A DNA stretch of 64,000 nt from Caulobacteraceae bacterium PMMR1 (GTDB lineage: Bacteria > Pseudomonadota > Alphaproteobacteria > Caulobacterales > Caulobacteraceae): contig JPOM01000001.1 of NCBI GenBank assembly GCA_000733915.1, forward strand, positions 496,001 to 560,000, in the 5' to 3' direction. Position 1 is the first letter of the stretch. Every line of letters starts with the position of its first letter. The translations under genes and the position numbers were made by a program. Shown one piece after another: positions 7,673 to 17,383 of the stretch. The notes beneath the pieces were generated by a model. That model saw nothing but the letters and a program-made list of their open reading frames with translations, had not been told where the DNA came from and made no database searches.

Positions 7673-9607
7673 ATGGCGCCCGCCGCACCCATCCGCGCCG
7701 ACCTCTCCCACGCCCAGGCGGTGCGCCGGGCGCTGCGCGTGCGGCTGGCCTGGACCATGGCGGCCTTCGTGGGGCTCGGCCTGCTCTTCTGCGCCGTCTG
7801 GGGCTGGCGGCTGGTGTTCGACGGCCTGCCGCGCATTCCCCGCGACACCGCGGCCCTGTGGTCGCTGAACCGCCCGCCCGGCATCACCTTCCAGGACCGC
7901 GTGGGCCAGGTGATCGCCATCCGCGGCTCCCGCCACGGGGAGGAGCTGAAGCTCTCCGAGCTTCCGCCCTACGTCCCGCGGGCGTTCCTCGCCGCGGAGG
8001 ATCGGCGGTTCTGGTCCCATCCGGGGGTCGACCTCCTCGGCGTGGGCCGCGCCCTGCTGGCCGACGCCCGGGCGCGCGGGACGGTCCAGGGCGCCTCCAC
8101 CATCGACCAGCAGCTCGTCCGCACCCTCTGGCTCGGGCCGGAACAGACGCTGCACCGCAAGGCGCAGGAAGCGGTGCTGGCGCTCATGCTGGAACAGAGG
8201 CTCAGCAAGGCGGCGATCCTGAGCCTCTATTTGAACCGGGTCTATTTCGGCGGCGGCGCCTACGGGGTGGAGGCGGCGTCGCAGACCTACTTCGGCAAGT
8301 CCGCGCGGCAGCTGACCCTGGCGGAGGCGGCGGTGCTGGCCTCGCTGCCCAAGGCGCCGACGCGGCTGGACCCGACCAACGACTACACCCGCGCCCTGAA
8401 GCGCTCCCGCCGGGTGCTGAAGGCGATGCGCGACCTGGGCTGGATCAGCGCGCCCGCCTACGCCCAGGCGCTCGCCCAGCCGGTGGTGCTGGCGAGCGGC
8501 CGCCCGGGCGAAGGGGCGTTCGGCTATGCGCTCGACCTCGCCGCGGAGCAGGCCCGCCAGCTGGCCGGCCGGCAGGCGCCGGACCTCATCGTGCGGACCT
8601 CGCTCGACTCGCGGCTGCAGAACCTCGCCGGCGAGGCGGTGGCCGAGGGCGTGCGCGCCGCCGGGCCCGGCGGGGCGAGCCAGGGCGCTCTGGTGCTGCT
8701 GAGCGCGGACGGGGGCGTGCGCGCCCTCGTCGGCGGGATCGACCACCGCATGAGCGCCTTCGACCGGGCGGTGCAGGCGCGCCGGCAACCCGGCTCCGCC
8801 TTCAAGCCCTTCGTCTACGCCGCCGCCCTCGAAGCCGGGCTGAAGCCGGGCGACGTCCGTGAGGACAAGCCCCTGACGCTCGGCGCCTGGAGCCCGACCA
8901 ACGCCAGCGGCGGCTATGTGGGGCGCGTGACCCTCGCCGAGGCGCTGGCGCGCTCCATCAACACCGTCGCGATCCGGGTGGCCGGGGAGGTCGGGCCGGA
9001 GCGGGTGGCGGCCCTGGCGCGGCGCTTCGGCTTGGAGAGCCTGCCGCCCCGGCCGGGCCTGACCCTGGCGCTGGGCGCCTACGAGGTGACGCCGCTGGAC
9101 CTCGCGGTCGCCTACCAATCGATCCAGACCGGCGGGCTCAGGGTCCAGCCGCGCCTGATCGAGGCGGTGGCCAACGCCCGGGGCGACGTGCTCTGGCAGG
9201 CGCCGCGCCCCGCGCCCCGCCGGGTCTTCGACCCCGAGCTCGACGCCCAGCTCATCGCCATGCTGCAGGGCGTGATCCAGCACGGCACCGGGCGCAAGGC
9301 CGACATCGGCCGGCCCGCCGCGGGCAAGACCGGCACCACCACCGACAACCGCGACGCCTGGTTTGCGGGCTTCACCCCGGACTTCACCTGCGTGGTCTGG
9401 ATGGGCGACGACCGCGGCCGCCCGATGCAGGGCGTGCAGGGCGGCGAGGCCCCCGCCCTGGTTTGGCGGCGCGTGATGTTGGCCGCGTCGGAGGGGCTGG
9501 CGCCCCGGGCCTTCGTCAGCGCGCCCGAGCCTGACGCCCGCCCGGCCTTCTACCGCGATCTCGCCCAGGCCCTGGAGCGGCAGGCGGCCGAGGCGCCCTC
9601 CCGCTGA
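7673..9607 (+). CDS. Class A penicillin-binding protein (bifunctional peptidoglycan synthase)
   Basis: 644 residues from ATG 7673, chosen for AAGG upstream; an ATG at 7586 is in frame but overlaps the divergent start. One membrane anchor lies at about residues 25-48. The GT51 domain shows AAEDRRFWSHPGVD (catalytic Glu near 109), QGASTIDQQLVR, RKAQEAVLALMLE and LYLNRVYFGGGAYGVEAAS. The transpeptidase domain shows QPGSAFKPF (nucleophile Ser near 374), ARSINTVA (SxN) and KTGTTTDN (KTG near 551). It polymerises and cross-links glycan strands in the periplasm. Oddity: STIDQQ replaces the usual STITQQ in glycosyltransferase motif 2. PBP1a/1c subtype is not resolved. Confidence 0.9.
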   Translation: MAPAAPIRADLSHAQAVRRALRVRLAWTMAAFVGLGLLFCAVWGWRLVFDGLPRIPRDTAALWSLNRPPGITFQDRVGQVIAIRGSRHGEELKLSELPPYVPRAFLAAEDRRFWSHPGVDLLGVGRALLADARARGTVQGASTIDQQLVRTLWLGPEQTLHRKAQEAVLALMLEQRLSKAAILSLYLNRVYFGGGAYGVEAASQTYFGKSARQLTLAEAAVLASLPKAPTRLDPTNDYTRALKRSRRVLKAMRDLGWISAPAYAQALAQPVVLASGRPGEGAFGYALDLAAEQARQLAGRQAPDLIVRTSLDSRLQNLAGEAVAEGVRAAGPGGASQGALVLLSADGGVRALVGGIDHRMSAFDRAVQARRQPGSAFKPFVYAAALEAGLKPGDVREDKPLTLGAWSPTNASGGYVGRVTLAEALARSINTVAIRVAGEVGPERVAALARRFGLESLPPRPGLTLALGAYEVTPLDLAVAYQSIQTGGLRVQPRLIEAVANARGDVLWQAPRPAPRRVFDPELDAQLIAMLQGVIQHGTGRKADIGRPAAGKTGTTTDNRDAWFAGFTPDFTCVVWMGDDRGRPMQGVQGGEAPALVWRRVMLAASEGLAPRAFVSAPEPDARPAFYRDLAQALERQAAEAPSR

Positions 9608-9635
9608 CGCCCCGAAACCTCTAAGTGGGCCGCCC

Positions 9636-11454
9636 ATGCCTGCGCCCTCCCGTCCCGCCGCCGACGCACGCCCGCCCATCGCGGCGCTGCGCGACGTGCG
9701 CCTCGCCGACGGCCCCCGCCCGCTGTTCGAGGGCGTGGACCTCGCGGTGGAGCCCCGGGTGCGCGCCTGCCTGGTCGGGCGCAACGGCGCGGGCAAATCG
9801 ACGCTGATGCGCCTCATCATGGGCCAGGTGGAGCCCGACGCGGGAGAGCGCTTCCTGCAGCCCGGGCTGAACGTGGCTTATGTGCCCCAGGAGCCCCTGA
9901 TCGAGGGCCCGACGCTGCGCGACCACGTCACGTCCGGCGGAGCCCCGGGATGGCGGGCGGACAGCTGGCTGGCGACCTTCCGCCTGGATCCCGACAAGCC
10001 GGCGGCGGGCCTCTCCGGCGGGGAGATGCGCCGCGCCGCCCTGGCGAGGGCGTTTGCGAGCGAGCCCGACCTGATCCTGCTCGACGAGCCCACCAACCAC
10101 CTTGACATCCTCGCCATCGAGACGCTGGAGGCCGAGCTGAAGGCCTATCGCGGCGCGGCCCTGATCGTCAGCCACGACCGCACCTTCCTGGAGCGGGTCA
10201 CGACCCGCTGCTTCTGGCTTTCCAACCGCAAGGTTCGCCGGCTCGACCAGGGCTTCGCCGACTTCGACGCCTGGGCCAGCGCCATCGAAGCGGAGGAGGC
10301 GGAGGCGCTCCGCCGCCTGAACAAGGCCATCGAGCGGGAGACCGCCACCTTCTACAGCTCCATCACCGCGCGCCGCACCCGCAACGAGGGCCGGGCGCGC
10401 TCGCTGGAGGCGCTCCGGCGCGAGCGGGCCGAGCGGATGCGCGACCAGACGGGCCAGCTGCAGCTCGGCGTCGACTCAGGCGCGACCTCGGGCCGGCTGG
10501 TCGCGGAGCTGAAGGGCGTGGCCAAGGCGTGGGGCGACAAGCCGGTGCTTCGCGGCTTCTCCACCCGGGTGCTGCGCGGCGACCGGCTGGCGGTGGTGGG
10601 GCCGAACGGGGCGGGCAAGACGACGTTGGTCAAGCTGCTGCTGGGAGAGGCGACCCCTGACGCGGGCGAGGTGCGGCTGGGCGTCGGGCTCGAGGTCGCC
10701 TACCTCGATCAGGCGCGCGACGACCTGAAGGCCGAGCTGACCCTGTGGGAGGCGCTGGTTCCGGGCGGCGGCGATCAGCTGCTCGTGCGCGGCCAGCCCA
10801 AGCACGTGGCCGCCTACGCCAAGGATTTCCTGTTCCGCGAGGCGCAGCTGCGCCAGCCGGTGGCCAGCCTGTCGGGCGGCGAACGCAACCGCCTCCTGCT
10901 GGCCCGGGCCCTGGCCAAGCCCGCTAATCTGCTGGTTCTGGACGAGCCCACCAACGACCTCGACATGGACACCCTGGAGCTGCTCGAGGATATGCTGGAC
11001 GCCTACGAGGGCACCCTGATCCTGGTCAGCCACGATCGTGACTTCATCGATCGGCTGGCGACCTCGACCATCGCCCTCGACGGCCGCGGCCGGGCGGTGG
11101 AGACGCCGGGCGGCTGGTCGGACTTCGTGCGCCAGAATCCGGGTTTTCTCTCGCCCGTCGAGGCCGCCGCCCTGAAGCCCGCGCCCCGCGCCGCCGCCCC
11201 GCCGCGCCGCCCCCGCCCGCAAGCTCAGCTACAAAGACGCCCGCCGCCTGGCGGAGCTGGAGGTCCTCGTGGCGCGCCTCCCCGACGAGATCGCCGCCCT
11301 GGAGAAGACGCTCGAGGACCCCGGCCTCTTCGCCCGCGACCGCCCGGCCTTCGAGCAGGCCATGGCCGCCCTGGCCAAGGCGCGCGCGGACCTCCTCGCC
11401 GCCGAGGAGGCCTGGCTCGAGCTGGAAGCCCGCCGCGAGGCGCTGGAGGGTTAG
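9636..11454 (+). CDS. ABC-F family ATPase (Uup-like), C-terminal frameshift
   Basis: Two fused ABC domains without membrane segments: Walker A VGRNGAGKST, signature LSGGEMRRAALARA and Walker [13 protein letters not shown]; then [23 protein letters not shown] and [12 protein letters not shown]. An Arg/Glu-rich linker lies between them. This architecture is ABC-F, acting on ribosomes rather than transport. Past about residue 520 the frame turns Pro/Arg-rich, while another frame restores a Uup-like C-terminal coiled coil (KLSYKDARRLAELE to LELEARREALEG) ending at 11454. One extra base near 11195-11222, in C-rich sequence, explains this; corrected length is 605 residues. It ends 9 bp from the converging transketolase gene. 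Confidence 0.85.
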
Positions 11455-11463
11455 GGCTGGGGC

Positions 11464-13442
11464 TCAGAGCCGCGCTTCGGCGGCGGCGACCACCGCCTCG
11501 GGGGTGATGCCGAACGCCTGGTAGAGGCGCTCGAAGGGGGCGCTGGCGCCGAAGCCGGTCATGCCGACGAACCCGCCCGCCTCGCCGATCAGCGCGTCCC
11601 AGCCCTGGCGCACGGCGGCCTCGACCGCGACGCGCACCGGCGCGCGCCCGACGACGCTCTCGCGATAGGCCGCGTCCTGCTCGAAGAAACGTTCGAAGCA
11701 GGGCACGGAGATCACGCGCGTGGGCACGCCCTGCGCCTGCAGCCGGTCGCGCGCGGCCAGCGCGATGGCGACCTCCGTGCCGCTGCCGAAGAGGCTGACG
11801 CGCGCCTCGCCGCCCTCGGCCGGGGCGAGCTCATAGGCGCCGCGGGCGCAGAGGTTCTCGCCCGCCGGGGCGGTGCGCACCGCCGGGGTCTTCTGGCGCG
11901 ACAGGGCCATCACCGAGGGCGAGGCCTTCAGGCTCAGCGCCACCCGCCAGCACTCCGCCGCCTCGACCGCGTCCGCGGGCCGGAACACGTAGAGGTTCGG
12001 CATGGCGCGCAAAGAGGCGAGGTGCTCGACGGGCTGGTGCGTCGGGCCGTCTTCGCCCAGGCCGATGGAATCGTGGGTCAGCACGTGGATGACGCGGATG
12101 CCCTGCAGCGCCGCCATGCGGATCGCCGGCCGGCTGTAGTCCGCAAAGGCCAGGAAGGTGCCGGAGTAGGGGATCACGCCACCGTGCAGCGCCATGCCGT
12201 TCATGGCCGCCGCCATGCCGTGCTCGCGCACGCCCCAGTGCACGTAGCGCCCGGCGTAGTCGGGGGCGTCGAAGGCGCCCATGCCCTTAACCAGGGTGTT
12301 GTTGGAGCCCGTCAGGTCGGCGGAGCCGCCCACCATCTCCGGGACGGCGGGGATCAGGGTCTCCAGCGCGGCGCCGGAGTGCACGCGGGTGGCGTTGACG
12401 GGAGCCTCGGCGGCGGCCTTGGCGATGTGCGCGTCGAGCGCTTCGAAGGCGTCGGCGGGCAGGTCGCGATCAATCACCGCGCGGCGGAAGGCGGCTGCGC
12501 GGGGCGAGCTTTCCAGCCGCGCCTCCCACGCCTTGCGGAGCTTGGCCCCCGCCGCCCGGCGCTCTTCCAGGCGCGGGCCACCTCCTCGGGCAGCTCGAAG
12601 GGGGGGTGCGTCCAGCCCATGGCGGCGCGCGAGGCCTCGATCTCCTTGTCGAACAAGCTGTAGCCGTGGCTGTGCGGATCGCCCTCCTTCGGGCCGGCGC
12701 CCTTGGAGATCTTGGTCTTGCAGGCGATCATGGAGGGGCGGTCCTGCCTGGTCGCCCAGGCGAGGGCGCGGCGGATCTGGCCCTCGTCGTGGCCGTCGAT
12801 GGTCCGGGTCGCCCAGCCCGCCGCCTTGAAGCGCGCGACCTGGTCGCCCGTCTCCGCGATGGTGGCCTCCCCGTCGATAGTGGTGTTGTTGTCGTCGAAG
12901 AGCACCGTCAGCTTGGACAGGCGGAAGCGACCGGCGATGGAGATCGCCTCGTGGCTGATCCCCTCCATGAGGCAGCCGTCCCCGGCGACGACCCAGGTGC
13001 GGTGGTCCACCAGCTCGGGCCCGAAGCGGGCCGAAAGATGCCGCTCGGCCATGGCCATGCCGACCGCCGCTCCCAGCCCCTGGCCGAGGGGGCCGGTGGT
13101 GGTCTCAACCCCCGGCGTGTGGCCGTATTCCGGGTGACCCGGCGTGACGGAGCCCCACTGACGGAAGTTGCGCACCTCCTCCAGGCTCACCGGCTTGAAG
13201 CCGGTCAGGTGCAGCAGGCTGTAGAGCAGCATGGAGCCGTGGCCCGCGGACAGCACGAAGCGGTCGCGGTCGGGCCAGTTCGGGTCGCGCGCGTCGTACT
13301 TCAGGAAGCGCGTCCAGAGCACCGCGGCGACGTCGGCCATGCCCATGGGCATGCCCTGGTGGCCCGAACGCGCCTTGTGCACGGCGTCCATCGACAGGAC
13401 CCGGATCGCGTCGGCCATGCGCGTCAGCGGAACTTGCGCCAT
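11464..13442 (-). CDS. tkt: Transketolase, with single-base frameshift
   Basis: Thiamine-diphosphate enzyme of the non-oxidative pentose phosphate pathway. From ATG 13442 (MAQVPLTRMADAIRVLSMDAV) the first frame carries GHQGMPMG, VTPGHPEYGHTPGVETTTGPLGQG and the ThDP motif GDGCLMEGISHEA. The frame is lost at about 12570, where one G seems missing after a TGG codon, and resumes as RDLPADAFEALD, GGSADLTGSN, GVREHGMAAAMNG and DGPTHQPVEHLASLR through to 11464. With one base restored it is 659 residues, a standard length with all motifs. Since transketolase is normally essential or nearly so, a sequencing or assembly indel is the likeliest cause. Confidence 0.92.
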
Positions 13443-13617
13443 CGGTGGGGAGGTCCCTGCGTCGAGTCGGGTCCTTATGCCCGCGGGGCCCGTCTGCGCG
13501 ACTGGGACGGCGGCCGCAAGGGACCTAGGCGTCGCGGGCTGAAGGCGGCCCGCCCTTGACCGCCCCTGTCCGCTCGTGAAGGTGCGGGCCGTCTGAACTG
13601 ATCGCCTCGGAGACCCC

Positions 13618-14361
13618 ATGGAGCTGGAGTGCTTCGCGCTCGGAAACCGTCCGCCGGAGATCGTGCCCGGCCGGCCTCAGCGCGGCTGGATGGACAGCTT
13701 CACCGACCGCCATCCCTACCGCTGCTTGCCCCTGACCATGGCCAACACCACCGGGTGGGAGATCCTCTGCCCCGTCGGCTTCACGGCGGAGTGGAACGGC
13801 GGCCCCGGCCAGGGCGACATCCAGCTGAAGCCCGACCGCCCGCACCCGGACTTCCACGAGTTCGTGAAGAGCCACTTCACCCATGGGGTGGTCACCTTCC
13901 ACACCGGCTATCTGTTCCGCACGCCCAAGGACTGGGACCTGTGGTGCGGGGGGCCGCCCAACCTGCCCAAGGACGGCATTCAGCCTCTGTCGGGCATCGT
14001 GGAGACGGACTGGCTGCCCTTCCCGTTCACCATGAATTGGGTGTTCACGCGGCCGGGACGGGTGCGCTTCGAGAAGGGCGAGCCCTTCTGCTTCATCGCC
14101 CTGACCCCGCACCGGGTGCAGGAGCAGGTGCAGCCGGTGTTGCGCTCCCTGGCCTCGGACCCGGCCCTGACCCAGCAGTACAATGTCTGGATGCGCGAGC
14201 GGAACAGCTTCAACGCCCGGCTCGGCAAGCGCGACCCCGAGGCGATCCGCGAGGCCTGGCAGCGCTACTACTTCCGGGGCGAGATTCCGGAGGACCTCGG
14301 GTCCGCGCCCGCAGACCACGTGAACAAGCGCCGGCTGAAAGCGCCTCGCATCGGGCGCTGA
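13618..14361 (+). CDS. DUF6065 family protein
   Basis: 247 residues from ATG 13618 with GGAG five bases upstream. The sequence is rich in Trp, Pro and aromatic residues (GWMDSFTDRHPYRCLPLTMAN, split by CPVGFTAEWNGGPGQGDI, then HGVVTFHTGYLFRTP, then WLPFPFTMNWVFTRPG). This pattern fits DUF6065, a family of cytosolic proteins without known function, often near secondary-metabolite or glycan genes. No signal peptide or catalytic motif is recognised. Its last 94 bp overlap the 3' end of lnt on the opposite strand. Confidence 0.75.
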   Translation: MELECFALGNRPPEIVPGRPQRGWMDSFTDRHPYRCLPLTMANTTGWEILCPVGFTAEWNGGPGQGDIQLKPDRPHPDFHEFVKSHFTHGVVTFHTGYLFRTPKDWDLWCGGPPNLPKDGIQPLSGIVETDWLPFPFTMNWVFTRPGRVRFEKGEPFCFIALTPHRVQEQVQPVLRSLASDPALTQQYNVWMRERNSFNARLGKRDPEAIREAWQRYYFRGEIPEDLGSAPADHVNKRRLKAPRIGR

Positions 14362-15893
14362 AGCGCGGGGCTGAGGCTCAGCAGCACCAGCAGCCAGAAC
14401 GGCCCGTCCTTCCAGCGCGCATAGGGGGTCGGGGCGAGCGCCGGCGGCAGGCGCGCATCGACCACGCCCTCGCGGCCAAGGCCCAGGGTCGCGCGCGGGC
14501 GGCCGTAGGCGTCGATCACGCCCGACACCCCGACCGGCGTGGCGCGCACGATCGGCAGGCCTTCCTCGATGGCGCGGTAGCTCGCCAGGTTGAAGTGCTG
14601 CTGGGGCCCGCTGATGCGGCCGAACCAGGCGTCGTCGGAGACATTGACGATCCAGGCCGGGCGGTGGGCCAGGCCCGGCATGTAGCCGGGGAAGAGGCTC
14701 TCGTAACAGATCAGAGGCTGGACCGGCGGCACGCCTGGGGGCGCGATCGGACGGGGCGAGGGGCCGGGCGTAAAGGGCGAGCGCACGCTGACCAGTTGGC
14801 GCAGGCCGAGCGGCGCCAGAACGCCCTCCGCGGGCAGGTACTCGCCGAAGGGCACAAGGTGGTGCTTGTCGTAGACGGCGACGGCGCGAAGGTCTGCGCC
14901 CTCGCGGCGGAGCGCCAGGAGGGTGTTGAAGGCGCGGGGCGCGGTCGACCCCGGCGCCGGGGCGTCCCAGCGATAGCCGCCGGTGAGGAGCGTGGCGCCG
15001 GGCTTGAGCGCATCGCGGATGGCCGCCTCCGTCCAGGTCCCCGGGGCCAGGTAGTCGTTCAGCGCGTCGGGGACGGCGCCTTCGGGCCAGACCACCACGT
15101 CGGGCGCGCCGGGCAGGGCGGTGAGCCGGGCGTAGCGCTGCACGGCGCGGGTCACGTCGGCTTCGCTGACGCGGGCGAGCTCGGGCAGGTTCGGCTGCAC
15201 CACGCGCACGAGCGGTCCCGTCTGCGGATCGGGCCGCGCCCTGGCCAGGCGCGCCGCCCCCCAGCTCCAGACCCCGATCAGCGCCAGGGCGGCGAGGGCC
15301 TGGGCAAGCCAGGCGCGGGCGGGGCGGGGCCGGTCGAAGCGCAGAGCGGGGGCGGCGGCGACGGCCAGGGTGATCAGGCTCAGGCCATAGGCGCCGATCA
15401 CCGCCGCCGCCTGGCTCATGGCCGAGCCCGCGCGCCAGGCCTCGCCGGGCAGGTCCCAAGGAAAGCCCGTCAGCATGTGGCCGCGCAGCCATTCGAAGAC
15501 GGCGAACGCGGCGGCGAAGACCAGCACTCGGCCAGGACCGGGCGGCTTGAGCACGGCGTAGGCCAGGCCCGCGCCGCCCCAGAGCAGGCCGATCAGCCCG
15601 GGCACCAGGGCCACCGCGAAGGGCGCCTGCCAGGCATGGGCCGCGGCGTCCACAAAGAAGGGCTCGGCGATCCAGAAGGTGGAGACGAACAGGTAGCCGA
15701 AGCCCGCCGCCCAGCCCCGCACAAAGGTCGAGCGCAGCGGTCGCTCGGGATCGGCCGTGTCCAGGCTCCAGAGCACGGCGGCGAAGCCGAGCAGGCCCGG
15801 GGTAAGGCCGAACGGCGGATGCGCCAGGGCGGCTGCGGCCCCGCCGGCCAGCCCGACCGCCCAGCCGTGGCGCCGCCTCAGCGCCGGCCTCAC
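14268..15893 (-). CDS. lnt: Apolipoprotein N-acyltransferase
   Basis: 541 residues. The N-terminal half holds about six membrane helices, and the periplasmic carbon-nitrogen hydrolase domain follows. The catalytic triad is visible: Glu near 270 in VVWPEGAVPD, Lys near 341 in VYDKHHLVPFGEY and Cys near 395 in LICYESLFPG. A final helix (FWLLVLLSLSPAL) anchors the C-terminus. Lnt adds the third acyl chain to lipoproteins in the inner membrane. It is the last gene of the miaB-phoH-ybeY-corC-lnt operon, overlapping corC in ATGA. The last 30 or so residues lie in a 94-bp antisense overlap with the DUF6065 gene. Confidence 0.95.
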   Translation of the reverse strand: MRPALRRRHGWAVGLAGGAAAALAHPPFGLTPGLLGFAAVLWSLDTADPERPLRSTFVRGWAAGFGYLFVSTFWIAEPFFVDAAAHAWQAPFAVALVPGLIGLLWGGAGLAYAVLKPPGPGRVLVFAAAFAVFEWLRGHMLTGFPWDLPGEAWRAGSAMSQAAAVIGAYGLSLITLAVAAAPALRFDRPRPARAWLAQALAALALIGVWSWGAARLARARPDPQTGPLVRVVQPNLPELARVSEADVTRAVQRYARLTALPGAPDVVVWPEGAVPDALNDYLAPGTWTEAAIRDALKPGATLLTGGYRWDAPAPGSTAPRAFNTLLALRREGADLRAVAVYDKHHLVPFGEYLPAEGVLAPLGLRQLVSVRSPFTPGPSPRPIAPPGVPPVQPLICYESLFPGYMPGLAHRPAWIVNVSDDAWFGRISGPQQHFNLASYRAIEEGLPIVRATPVGVSGVIDAYGRPRATLGLGREGVVDARLPPALAPTPYARWKDGPFWLLVLLSLSPALQRPMRGAFSRRLFTWSAGADPRSSGISPRK

Positions 15894-16879
15894 GTGGCGC
15901 CCTCGGCCGCCGCCAGCGCGCCGGCCCCGCTTGCGGGCTCCGCCGGCGGGCGGATGCGCAGGCGACGGATGCGACGGGGGTCTGCGTCGATGATTTCGAA
16001 CTCCAGTCCCGCCGGGTGCACGATGACCTCGCCGCGCTGGGGCACGCGACCGGCCAGGGTCGCGACCAGGCCGGCGACGGTGTCGATCTCCTCCTCCTGG
16101 TCGGCGGGGGTCAGCTCCTGGCCGAGCAGGCCCTCGAGCTCCTCCAGCGGTGCGCGGGCGTCGGCCTCGTAGACGCCGTTCGGTCGGGCCACGATCTCGG
16201 GCTCGGCCTGCTCGTCGTGCTCGTCGCTGATCTCGCCGACCACCGCCTCGATCAGGTCCTCCAGGGTGACCAGGCCGTCGGTGCCGCCGAACTCGTCGAT
16301 GACGAGCGCCATGTGCGTCCGCCGCACCCGCATCCGCAGCAGGAGGTCGGCGCAGCGCATGGAGGCCGGCACATAGAGGACGTCGCGTCTCAAGCGATAC
16401 AGCACCGGCTCGCGCCAGGCGGGGCGGGGCTGGTCCTCCGGCTCGCCGCCCATCTCTGGATCGGGAGGGGCGATCAGGCGCAACAGGTCCTTGATGTGCA
16501 CCACGCCCACAGGGTCGTCGAGGCTCTCGCGATAGATCGGCATGCGCGAGTGCTCGACCTCCACGAAGCGACGGACGACGTCGAACAGGGGCGTGGAGAT
16601 CTCCAGCGCGGCGATATCGGCGCGGGGCGTCATGACGTCCTGCACGCGCAGCGTCTGGAACTGCTCAGCCTGGTCGACGAGATCGACCTCCGCGCGGCTG
16701 GCGTCCGGGCCCGGCTCGCCGGTCGCGCTCGGGACGGGGGCGCTGGCGGCCTGGGCGGCGGCGCGGCGGCGGGCGACCCAGGCCTCGATCAGGTCGAGCA
16801 CGCCCGCGCGCCCGGGGCGGCGGCGGTGGTGACGGGGTTCGGGTTGGGCGGGGCGACTTCGGCCGTCGTCGGGCATCAC
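15890..16879 (-). CDS. corC: CorC/HlyC-type CBS-domain protein
   Basis: 329 residues with a basic, low-complexity N-terminus and no DUF21 membrane domain, so it is the soluble CorC type. Two CBS motifs follow ([15 protein letters not shown] with [21 protein letters not shown], and [21 protein letters not shown] with [18 protein letters not shown]). The C-terminal CorC_HlyC domain carries [19 protein letters not shown]. The family is linked to magnesium and cobalt handling. It lies between ybeY and lnt with 4-bp overlaps on both sides, the usual alphaproteobacterial order. Confidence 0.92.
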   Translation of the reverse strand: MMPDDGRSRPAQPEPRHHRRRPGRAGVLDLIEAWVARRRAAAQAASAPVPSATGEPGPDASRAEVDLVDQAEQFQTLRVQDVMTPRADIAALEISTPLFDVVRRFVEVEHSRMPIYRESLDDPVGVVHIKDLLRLIAPPDPEMGGEPEDQPRPAWREPVLYRLRRDVLYVPASMRCADLLLRMRVRRTHMALVIDEFGGTDGLVTLEDLIEAVVGEISDEHDEQAEPEIVARPNGVYEADARAPLEELEGLLGQELTPADQEEEIDTVAGLVATLAGRVPQRGEVIVHPAGLEFEIIDADPRRIRRLRIRPPAEPASGAGALAAAEGAT

Positions 16880-17364
16880 TCTCCGCTCGCCGCATAGGGA
16901 TCGCCGACGCTCAGTCGCGCCAGGATCTCGCGTTCGAGCCCTTCCATGACCTCCGCCTCCGCGTCGGTCTCGTGGTCGTAGCCTAGCAGGTGCAGCACCC
17001 CGTGCGCCACCAGGTGTTGCAGGTGGTGGGAGAGCCGCTTGCCCTGCTCGGCCGCCTCCCGCGCGCAGGTCCCAAAGGCGAGGGCGACGTCGCCGAGATG
17101 CGGCTGAGCGAACGCCGGCGCAGGGAAGGACAGGACGTTGGTGGGCCTGTCCTGGCCCCGGAAGCGGGCGTTCAGGTCGCGAACCTCCGCGTCCGAGGTG
17201 AGGAGGATGGCCACGCCGGATCCGCCCTCCCCCGTCCGGGCCGAGCCGGGGGCGGGAGCGAGGGCGAAGGCGAAGGCCTGCTCCGCCGCGTCGATGCAGA
17301 GCGCTTCGGCGTCGGGCAGGGCCGCGGTCCAGGCCGCGTCGGCGATGTCGACCTCCAGGCTCAT
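16876..17364 (-). CDS. ybeY: Endoribonuclease YbeY, 16S rRNA maturation and ribosome quality control
   Basis: 162 residues from ATG 17364. The zinc-binding signature [12 protein letters not shown] lies near residue 125, preceded by the conserved [13 protein letters not shown] and LGDVALAFG segments. YbeY acts in 16S rRNA 3'-end maturation and ribosome quality control. It lies 19 bp after phoH and overlaps corC by 4 bp, the typical phoH-ybeY-corC grouping. Length is normal for the family. Confidence 0.95.
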   Translation of the reverse strand: MSLEVDIADAAWTAALPDAEALCIDAAEQAFAFALAPAPGSARTGEGGSGVAILLTSDAEVRDLNARFRGQDRPTNVLSFPAPAFAQPHLGDVALAFGTCAREAAEQGKRLSHHLQHLVAHGVLHLLGYDHETDAEAEVMEGLEREILARLSVGDPYAASGE

Positions 17365-17383
17365 TGGCCGGGCGCAGGCGGGC

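Noticed and set aside
7655-9820. A 721-residue open frame on the minus strand opposite the penicillin-binding protein
   Set aside because: It is a mirror frame created by GC-rich codon bias. It has no domain, and its sequence tracks the codon positions of the real gene.
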